64,000 nucleotides of DNA from Lineus longissimus (lineage: Eukaryota; Nemertea; Pilidiophora; Heteronemertea; Lineidae). The stretch lies in assembly GCF_910592395.1 (NCBI RefSeq), contig NC_088322.1, positions 8,551,431 to 8,615,430 on the forward strand, in the 5' to 3' direction. Under the pieces are notes generated by a model. It was not told the DNA's origin, did no database searches, and was given only the letters and a program-made list of their open reading frames with translations. The position numbers were made by a program, and so were the translations under genes. Below are positions 54,472 through 64,000 of the stretch, one piece after another; position 1 is the first letter of the stretch, and the number at the start of each line of letters is the position of its first letter.

Positions 54472-55973
54472 GGTGTACTCTGTACTGGGTTGGCTCGCTG
54501 GGGTTGGGGTTGGCTGATGGTCGCGACAACTGACATTTTCGAAAAACCAACATAATCTTGCCTACCAATATAGTCTTGCCTGCATTGGGCCTACATACTT
54601 TCTTTTCAGCTTTGAGTAATCTAAGCTTTCAGGTGGTTTACATCGATGCTGAGACGCAGAAGCCACTGTTTCGGAGTTCCAATGCAAAATATTGATGACA
54701 TTTAGAATTAAGGCGTGGGTCGTAGCTACCGAATCAGCCCAGAACGAGAGTGGAATCATGTCTGGTTCTTTATCGTTTTGTGTAGCAATTGCAAACTTTC
54801 CAGTTTTTTAGATGTTGCAAAGAACATATATTGTAAATATTTTCTACAGATTAAATTCCTTCTCAATTCAAAAGGCAGAATAATATTGTATACATGCGAG
54901 GCCCTGTTGATCATGCGAGCGATATTTAGTTAGCACTGTGCGTATGACGTCATACCAGGGTGCAACTGTTACAGCATGTGTTGTTATTAATCGCCTGCTT
55001 GCACATCGTATTTTATTTTGTTGGTGGTTTTTTCTCCTTCTTTGGGGGGGGGGGGGCGGGGGGCGGGGTACTTGGATATTTTGATAATGAGTAAATATTG
55101 CATTTTTGTTCTTCATCCGGGTGACTTCTTAAATAGTTTTATTGCCAGTGCGGGCCTTTTCCTCTCAGTCTGCGTTCAACTTTCCTTAACTATTACTTCA
55201 TTCCTGTGCCGGAGATGAAGCGGCTTGTCGTTTCAAGGTCATGCTGCCATGTTTTCTGTACAGGTTTACCTCGACATGAGTGTCTGCAGGCCAGAAATTC
55301 TGTCCTAAATCCAGCTTAGTCAGGCTTTTGGGTCCGTTGTCTAGACGGAGGCACATCAAGTTGTTGACATGGTCATTATGAAAATTATTTAAAATTCGCC
55401 CCAGCTCGTGATCATGATATGACGGTTATGATAACACTTAACTAATAACCGGAATTATCTTTTGCATTATGCATAATGACTATTAAAATAGGTCGTATCT
55501 AAATACAGTATATACATGCACATGTAGAAGCTGTCGTTTTCAAGGGTGGGAGTCAGTTCAACAGGCTCCCAGGTTTAAAATCGGCATTCACTTCATCTTG
55601 AAGGAGTTTTAATTGATTTTGGATTTCAGGTCCAAGCCAAAATGGTTGTACCTATTACCGAAGACTAACAAAAAAATTCCCCGTTAACTGTTCTGATTTT
55701 AAACGTCTCTACTTTTCCATCCTATACGATCAGTTTTTTTTCACTATGTCGTATAAGAAACCCTGCGAAAAAGCACCAGGGCCCACAATAGGCTTCCACT
55801 CAGAAACTCGCGTATGACTTGCTGATACATCGATTGCTTTGATAACGAATTTGCCACGGGAAGGGCATTGTGTTGCTCGTGCGAAATCCGCTTTTAGTAC
55901 AGAGCGACGCCCTGATTAGGCGCTTTCTTCTACCGCTACAATCCGTCTGAAGCGTATGGATTTCACCAGGGAT

Positions 55974-56022
55974 TTGAAATATTGAGAGGCGGAGTATATT
56001 GAAAACAATTGGTGCCTGGATA
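55974..56022 (+). repeat. AATATTGAGAGGCGGAG-family repeat, member 4
   Basis: It reads AAATATTGAGAGGCGGAGTA then TATTGAAAACAATTGGTGCC, the closest to the family consensus. Confidence 0.6.
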
Positions 56023-57255
56023 CTCCATTCCATACTTAGAAACGTGGTAATGTGAATAAAAATTGATATTCAAATCGTCTTGCCAACCAACCTCTCCCCT
56101 CGCACGAAAGTATAGGCCTATGACGCAAAATGTGATCTGAGAGATTTACAAATGCTCTCTCCGCCTTCTTTGCGGACTTACCACATAGAAAATGGACGGC
56201 CCAATAGGCTATCATTTGTCGGTACTGAAATACATACACTGACATCAAGGCGTAAAACACTGACATTCAGACGTTAAAAAAGACATTATATTGCTTTATG
56301 TGGCTTCGCTAGAAAGTAGCACATTGCTTTGAATGGTTGCTTCTTCTTTGTCGATATCTTGTCTCATGAATTGTGTTGAGGTCAGTATAGCCTATAAACA
56401 CGAAATGACATTTCCCATCCCACCTTGGATGTAGTTAATATCATGGCTTTATTGTGAGAAACGGGAGACGCAAAGAAAATCTAGATGCACGTACAATAAA
56501 ACCAGGATAGGAAAATAACGGTATCCGTTATCTGTTTGTACATGTGTTTGCAACAACTAAGCTAAGTGCGGATTGCCGTTGTTGCTGGCACACGGGAGAG
56601 TGATACATACCAGAGTCAGAAAAAGAACTAAAGAACGATGATATTCTACGTACACAAAAGCAATACTTCAAAGTACAGTAATAAGTTTTTGATGTATCAC
56701 ATAGCAGATTCTTTTCGGGTTTTGGAAAGTGACACGGCCTTTGTAACACTTGATAGTGCTATGGCAAGAAAACCATCAAAAAGAATGAATACCACTTTCC
56801 CTTTGTCTGAGTTTCTTTTAGTGTTAAGCTAATTGGCGGCAGTGGCCGAAAAAAGGACGATTCCAGAGAAAATAGACAGGGCCCAAATTGTATGTATAAA
56901 CTTATCAGCATCGGCATACCCCAGACCATGTACATATTGCATGATTGTACGAGTATGGGTTTGGCTATTCACTGCGCTCCTCGACTTGAAAGACAATTTG
57001 GTGAAGTGTCGTACCCAAGGCCTTGCAAAGGCAGTTGGCATGATTGTAAGTTGCAGATCATACTCATGACATTTGTTTTAGTACACTCACGGAGATTTGA
57101 GCTTAAGATTTCTATTTTTGTCTGGTATTTTGGGGGTATCGGGCAGGCCGCGCACGAAGGGCATCCCACAAAAGTAGGCGGGTCACCCTAGGGCAACCTG
57201 TACCCCGGAAAAAATTCCTCACAGACTTGGCTGTGGAGCCCGTATTTCCCCGGAC

Positions 57256-57286
<31 letters not shown>

Positions 57287-60200
57287 ATGCGGATTCAATT
57301 GAGAAAGCATTAATAATATCCCGACCTTTTTATTTCTGATATGGTTGTGGTTAGCGTCAAGAGTATAGTGTTTTGTATCCACAACAAAAATACAATCTGG
57401 TATAAATCATTTTGATACCACGGAGTTCGTCATAAATATATTATAATCAATTTTTATGCAATTTATTGTTTAGTTTTCGGATACAATTAATTTATTCCCC
57501 CCCCCCCCCCCCGCTGAAATTGAGCCAGGGCGAAAGCGCGATGGTCTGGGAAGGTTACACTGTTGGTAAACAAAATTTGATAGCAATATTTATCAATATA
57601 GAGTTTCAGACCCTGCGATGCATCACTTTTCTCATCCATTAACTATCACATTAAATTGATATGCTGATCAAACCCTCATGGGTGTGATGATTAGAGTGTG
57701 CTAGACAAGTGAATTACATTTTTCCACCAATAGAACTATATACATGTAGAATGTAATGTTATGTCGTCAAGTGCATGTATAAACGGCCGCCGCTGCGGCC
57801 TACTTTATACTAACCGGCAATTAGCGATGTCATTGGAATGGGATTTGACGACAAGCCATTAAACTCGCCTCATACATGTGTTGGCATTTATACAGCACCG
57901 TCTATGAATAAAATATACATGTACATGTACATGGAGAAATAAACCTCTCGCTCTCCGTACTGAACTGAAACTCGTCATCAAATTTTTACCTCAATGTTTA
58001 ATGGTTGAAATGAAGATGATATCATAGATCTCTATTCATGACAAGGCATTTCCAGTCACTGCACTGCACTGTGTTTATGTCAATACATCCCGGTGTAGAA
58101 GTTTAAAATGTCATAAGAAAGAATGTCCGGGGAACAAAGGATACTATGCGCTTTAATCTTTGAGCTATTGACAGCCATGTCCTGGATATAGAACCATGTT
58201 TCATAGTCCGTCAGAAAACAATAGGGCGGGACACCTTTTCCAGGGGGATACTTTTTAGACCTCTACGCCAATTTGGTCGCTGTGAAGGGCTGAGATCACC
58301 ATCAACTGTATACAGTGGTACCATGGGACATATACTGCCTGGAATGTTAGTTATTTGGTTTGCAAACATTATTTTAGGCCTTTTTTGATTTTGAATGATA
58401 TCAACTATTAGGATTCAGGTCGCTTTTGAAATAGGAACTCCTTTTCTAGATTCTACGGGGTCGGAAATATATTCTCTTACAGGCAGTAAACACGGCCCTG
58501 CATCGTGTCATATTCAGGCATGTTTCACGAAAACACTAATAAAACAATTTAGAATCATTGGAACTTTCTAAAATTCACTTATGACATTGACAAGATATAG
58601 GAATACACTTCTGCAAAGTTTGATGAAAATCGCAGCTTAGAATTTTTTTGGAAATCACGAAAATGTATGTACACAAAATGTACACAGACCCTATAGTAGA
58701 GTTAATAGTGTACTGAGCCCTAATACAGTGACTTGATCGGCGGCCATATGATTCTAGACTCATGATTCGACTCTGGAACACCGACACAATGAAACCACTG
58801 GGAAATATTGCTAATTAAACGACAGTTAGAATGAAAACAAGAGTTATATTTCAGCCAGCATGGCGTCTCATTGCCCGGCCGCATATAAATAGCGGAATAA
58901 ACGTGACTGCAGATAAAACGATCACCATCCTAATTAGTCAGGCGAGTTGATTACACATAAATAGAGGATTGACATTACTTGTGAACGGAAGCCCGAGTAC
59001 GTGCGGCATTGACAGTTGTGGTAACGCTAGCGTATGAAGTGACAAAACTGGTTCTGAACAACCTGGTCGAGTTTTAGATAATGGACTGTCAATCATATTT
59101 TCAATGGTCATTTGGCTGACCAAATCATCCTGGTCATCCGGTGGCCAGTTAGATTACATTATCTGACATAAGAGGTAATGGCGGCGGTTACCATGGCACT
59201 TGGCGGCGTGTAACATTACCCGGGTTCTTCAAAGGTTATCGGTGTAAAGTAAGTATGTAGACTATCTCCATACAGAGGCTATATACTTGGTGTTAGGTCA
59301 TACGATTGTGCAATAATAGAATGGGTCTTGTTTTGTTAGAATGCACCAAAAGAATTGCTGGTATGTATTATGAACCGTTCCAATTCTGGAACAGGCACTC
59401 TCAATCCACAGTTGGAGTCTCATAGACAATATTTTCTGCACGTATTTTCGATGTTTATTAAAGAGTAACGCAACGACTATATGCCCATATATGTAGTATC
59501 GCGAAGCCTGGTAAACAACTGTGTGCAGCCATGTATTGCAATGCTGAAATTGACTCGCACATGATGAAAGGAAGTTTCAGATGGTTGTATTATACCTTTT
59601 AGGTCGGATACTAAAGTCATATTAGTAGTAGAACATATCATGTTTGAAGCCGGTTTTGTCAGGTGAAACCCGTAGTGAACTTGCGGTTCTGCATGTTAGG
59701 AGCCATTCTTATTCGAAAAACAACGACTATTCGTGCGTTTATTCTGGCTGTAACGACTTTTCCTCCTGCAGTGCAGATTCAAAATGCCATAACATCAGTT
59801 TGTGCCCTGACGCAGCTTTGCTTCAAGAACCATTAACCTCAGCAGCGATTACGTTCAGAATCACAGAATGCGACGAGTTTGTTCAGTAAACAACAGTGTT
59901 TACAATAATTACGAAATGGATCAATATTGCGTGAGAAGGTGTGTGGCTAGCTCGGGATGTGTCTGTGGTCACCGCGATATTAAGATAAATGCTATCACTG
60001 GCTTCATAGCGCTGCCAATGTCAGTTGACCGGAATCGTCCATGTGAAAGGCGGAGAAGCTTTGGGTTCATTCATTGTTCTTTTATCTCTCACGTTGGTGA
60101 AATCGAAATGAAGCACGCAACGGCTGCTTAGACATATTCGAACTCCGCAGCACTGAGCGCAGTATTTACTATTTTCATCCAATGTTCATCGATTTAGGCC

Positions 60201-61007
60201 TATTCACCTGTCGCCAAAATCTCGCTTAACATCGTCGCAAAATCTCGCAATCAGGCACGTCGTTCTACGAGACATAAGAGGTATCCCACGGGAATTGAAG
60301 CTTGGTCAGACGACAGCTGCACTACTCCTGGCAACACGTGGTCATATTGACAACCCATACAATCGTCCCTCACAACATGATGGCTGTCAATTACCAAGGC
60401 AGTAAACAGCGTGATGACGTCTGACAAGTCTATTTAGTCAATGCCCCCACCTGTGGTCGAGCGGGAGGTTGATTATATGGATCAAGCCACAACAGCCACC
60501 GAATTCGACCAGAGGAACTAACTACTGTTGAATTGGCTACTATTATGTTACTAATAATTTGCAATTATGCATATTTGACTTGCCTCATATTCCGTGAATG
60601 GTGTAGTTTCAGTGTACTGGGGTCTACCAGCATTTCATTTTGATGGTCGTACTACATTGTACATGATCGTATTCTTATCCAGGTGTAACGTTTTTGATTG
60701 ACACGTTTTTTTCGTTTCCCCTAAAGTCATGTTCTATAAATCTGTCTAATGTACGAAACCACTGAAATATTGGGAGCAACCACAGATGTTTCACCGGTTC
60801 TTGCTTCATGGAGCCAAATTTCCTACTGAGCCTTCTTGCTGTGTCTGACTCCACAATCCCTAGCTAATTTTCTATGAATCATTTCATCACTTTCTATGGC
60901 CGGAATATTATGAGACGCCAGCATATCGTATGGACAACTACTTTGAACGGGCCGTCTAATGCCACAGCTAATAGCCGTCCAGGATTTTTTCTCAGATGCA
61001 TCACATT

Positions 61008-61814
61008 GCGTGATATGAATAAAGACTGGTTAATCATTTTACTAAATGCTCCCATGTAAGTTACACTCATGTAGAAGTGTAAGAGGACACCAGATTTATC
61101 GGAATATCTATGAAGAAATTGGATATTTTCGAGCTCATGTTACATGACACGTATATTGCTATTAAAATGTACTTGCACATAATTTCTTCAACGACCACAT
61201 GCTCAAATAATAGGATTTCAAGTTCAAGCCAAAATTGTGGTACCAGTCAGTCAAGTCAGTCCAGTGTCAACCCTTACATCACTTGACCAATTTTAAACTT
61301 TCTATGAAAAAACATCAAATGAAGAGATCTTTTCCTTTTGGAAAGTGTTATTTTCATGATATTCTTCTAGCTTAAATTCCGGCCTGGGATCGTTGAAACA
61401 ACATGTCAGAGCAATGCATGCCATGTATACACCCACCTTCTTCTGTAAACACCCACCTTCTTCCAAATCTGATGTCCTTTCTACTTTTCTACAAGAGTGT
61501 AAATCAACACTTTCCCTCTTCGTAGAAACTGAAGTACATGATTTACCATAGGCCATTTCACGAGAAGATATCATTGCCATGACAAAACCCTAAGATGGCC
61601 GAGAAAAACTGCCAGTATATGCGGAGCTGTAAATGGCTCATTCCTGGTGATGTATTGTCCGATTCTGGCCAAGTAAGTATATTAAGATACATTTGACTTA
61701 GAAGATTTAGATGACCTATTACACTTTGTTCAACTGCATTTTTTGTTTGAAGTTGTCAAAGATTAGAGTGCCAGTTTTCGTAATATGACCTCTTAGCTTT
61801 TATTCATATCGCCC
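61008..61814. mobile_element. possible 807-bp relative of the GATATGAATAAAGA MITE
   Basis: The left end GCGTGATATGAATAAAGACT and following TTTTACTAAATGC resemble the 118-bp palindromic MITE. The right end CTTTTATTCATATCGCCC is inverted. The interior of about 770 bp has no recognised ORF. Confidence 0.45.
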
Positions 61815-62084
61815 TTAGCTTTTCGAACACACTATCGTTCTACTCTCCTACATATTTAGATCCGGCCAGACCACTGACGACTTGACAGTGACGTGTAATT
61901 GGCTATCCGATCTGGCCTAATCATCTCCAAGACCATGAGAACAGTTAAGCTGAGACGATCAAAGTAATACAAGCTAGCTAATGTCTAGCATTGTCTGATC
62001 CTGAGGGTGTCGTGTCTGTAACACGTTTTAGGCACGTATGACTAGAGAGTTGTTCGCCTGCTGGGAAATCACATCCTCCCACAG

Positions 62085-62400
62085 CAGACGTTTGTATCGT
62101 ACAACAATGTATCAGACATACATCCCCATTGGTGCAATAAAGAAACTCTCTGCCTGATTGAAGCGTTGTCACAAACCCTCTCCCTGAAAAATATGTTCAT
62201 GTCCCAATGCATTAGACATACATGTACGTTACCCGTACCTTCCCAAAGATTTGAAAAACAACAAGTCTGCCTCAATGAAGGGTGGTCACAAGCGCTATCC
62301 AAGATAAATATGTGCCTACTTCAATGCATCAGATACAAACGTCATCACCGCTTGTCGCAAGCCCTCCTTGCTCTTATTTGTGTTGAAGAAACCAACACTC
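62085..62400 (+). repeat. three diverged ~120-bp tandem units
   Basis: Each unit has an AATG(C/T)AT.AGA.A.A.A block followed by CTGCCTGATTGAAG..TGTCACAA or a variant (units near 62105, 62205 and 62322). Confidence 0.5.
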
Positions 62401-62439
62401 GGTCTTAACCAGTGCGTGCTCGACAAGATGTTAGGGTAT

Positions 62440-63110
62440 GGCTGTATGACTTATCATCACGAGATCGATAAGGTAATGAAAGGTGTAGAAGTGATCGATC
62501 TTTGCAAAGAAAAATCTAAAAGATCAACACGGGAGGCAGAGTATTGAAGAATGATAAGTCGATTTCCTTTAACCTAGTCTATGCTATGGATGATCTTCCC
62601 GATCTCATAATCGATAGGATAATGAGAAGTGTTGAACTGATCACCTTGAATAGCAAAGAGATATCTGTTGAAAGATTAACGTGTTTTTAGCCAGTTTCCT
62701 CTAACCCACAACTTGGTTCATATGGTGCGGCGTTAGCGCCGTACAATATCCAATGTGCATCTATCCAGGCTACCAAGTCAGCAATGCATGTGCTGATGGC
62801 CCACTTGGCAGCCAAGCGTTATGGCTGGCTTGTCATCTCGTGATCATGGTGATCGATTGGGTAATGGCAGATCTGGAAACGATCGATCTTTGAAAAGAGA
62901 AATCTGCTGATCGGAAACTTCAACGCAAGTGTCAGTGTGCAGAGTGCTGAAGTCAATTTTCTTTAACCTAGCCTACGCTGTGGCTGACTTTTCGCCTGGT
63001 GATTGACAGGGTGATGATTGATTTGATAGATATTGATCTTTGCAGAGATAAATCTGCTGAACGATCAAGGCAAGAAGTATTGCTGGTTGTGAGAACGGAT
63101 TTTTACCTCT
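62440..63110 (+). repeat. four diverged ~130-190-bp tandem units
   Basis: Repeated blocks are CTCGTGATC..GATCGAT..GGTAATG, GATCGATCTTTG.AAAGA.AAATCTGCTGA and TTTCCTTTAACCTAG.CTA.GCT.TGG. Spacing varies and a 100-bp insert lies near 62740. Confidence 0.5.
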
Positions 63111-63293
63111 TAATCCAAGGTAACGTTTTTGATATACATTGAAGGATGCATTACACTACAGTACTTCAGTGGTTCTCCCAGCGAAGTTTTGTTATGACTT
63201 CTATGACGTAGATTATGGAGTGAAACTGCACCTGAAACTAATTTTGTCAAATCCTGATATCAGGCTTTTCTACTCCTACGTCATATACAAAAA

Positions 63294-63342
63294 AATATCA
63301 AGAGGCAGAGTATACTGAAAACAACTGTTGCCAGGATGGTTT
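63294..63342 (+). repeat. AATATTGAGAGGCGGAG-family repeat, member 5
   Basis: It reads AATATCAAGAGGCAGAGTAT then ACTGAAAACAACTGTTGCCA. Confidence 0.5.
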
Positions 63343-64000
63343 CGTCAGTGCAAGTGAACTGCTGACTGTTGGGTTGTGTGACCACGGGATGGAGCTGGCA
63401 GCAAACTAGTCCAACAACACAGCACAATCTTAAACGAATTAGGGCAGTTCGAATTAAAGATCTGGTTTGCGTACTGTGCAATTACCTTTTGCCCTCTGGT
63501 AATCTACCTCATCCCAGATGCCGAAGTACCTGCTGCCGAAGTGGTAAACATAACCACCAGTGTTCGAATGTTGGTTCAGTAGTTCAGATTCTTTTTTTAA
63601 TGAAACAACACCGAGGCAACCACCTGTGTAGGTGAGTGAAAGCCAACGGGCACGTTAATGTACACAATTTACAATAATTAGATGGCTTTAAAACCACCTT
63701 ACCACATTGGCCTACATCTACCTCGATTTTGCAAATATAGATTTTTTTTAAGGAGTGAAAAAGATCTTAACGAAATCATACAGATTATGGCCATCACTAT
63801 GTCTGCTAGCTATATTTTTGTCATTCTGATACTCTTTGCCAAAACGTCCGACATCAGTAGATTAAGCACCCTAAAATGTGGAACAAATATCGTCTCAGGC
63901 TGGGAATATGTTAAGTCATGCTATATTCATTACGTACATCAATTATGATGGCCATTGTAACTGCCAGGTGGAAGGTGAAAGCTGGTTTTAAAAAAAACAG

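Larger units (their letters stand above)
52065..64000. other. no convincing gene; repeats
   Basis: It holds the second 371-bp TIR element (54101), G-run and C-run tracts (55044-55067, 57496-57513), AATATTGAGAGG-family members (55974, 63294), a long GATATGAATAAA-type element (61008-61814) and diverged tandem repeats at 62.1-63.1 kb. None of the open frames (all under 110 codons) shows a recognised domain. Confidence 0.5.

Noticed and set aside
55044-57513. G-run and C-run tracts at 55044-55067 and 57496-57513 as regulatory sites
   Set aside because: Simple homopolymer-like tracts with no nearby gene; length may also reflect sequencing error.

Overview
This is eukaryotic, animal-type DNA: genes are split by GT-AG (and two GC-AG) introns, intergenic DNA is AT-rich and dense in short inverted-repeat elements, SINE/LINE remnants and minisatellites, and all recognisable proteins are metazoan families. 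The mix (front-end fatty-acid desaturase, core-2 GlcNAc-transferase, guanylate kinase, Beclin-1, a TRIM protein with an uninterrupted coding region) and the repeat style suggest a marine invertebrate, perhaps a lophotrochozoan. The phylum is inference and not secure.

Layout. 0-6 kb: first coding exon of a front-end desaturase (minus, the rest lies off the left edge), a weak two-exon candidate, then repeat-bearing intergenic DNA. 7.06-9.58 kb: a complete three-exon GT14 beta-1,6-N-acetylglucosaminyltransferase (plus). 9.6-16.9 kb: transposon-rich spacer. 16.9-22.2 kb: guanylate kinase GUK1 (minus), five coding exons seen, the short last exon not located. 28.07-35.28 kb: complete ten-exon BECN1 (plus), head-to-head with GUK1. 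36.1-38.0 kb: a 54-bp satellite of about 36 units. 43.5-44.06 kb: an unrecognised single-pass membrane protein (minus). 50.0-52.05 kb: a 668-residue TRIM protein (minus). 52-64 kb: no convincing gene, only repeats.

The genes are unrelated in function (lipid desaturation, O-glycan branching, nucleotide metabolism, autophagy, ubiquitin ligation) and form no operon. The most notable signal is in BECN1: the 3' end of exon 6 together with its splice donor is amplified into a 13-unit, 40-bp tandem array, giving 12 intact copies of the same 5' splice site in a row. Use of any but the first would add an immediate in-frame stop and remove the whole C-terminal membrane-binding domain. BECN1 and GUK1 each also contain one GC-AG intron, the predicted BH3 motif of this Beclin lacks the usual Gly-Asp, and a LINE tail directly abuts the exon 2 donor. 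A second strong theme is a family of TTAA-flanked inverted-repeat elements carrying an internal 61-bp repeat that varies in copy number from copy to copy.
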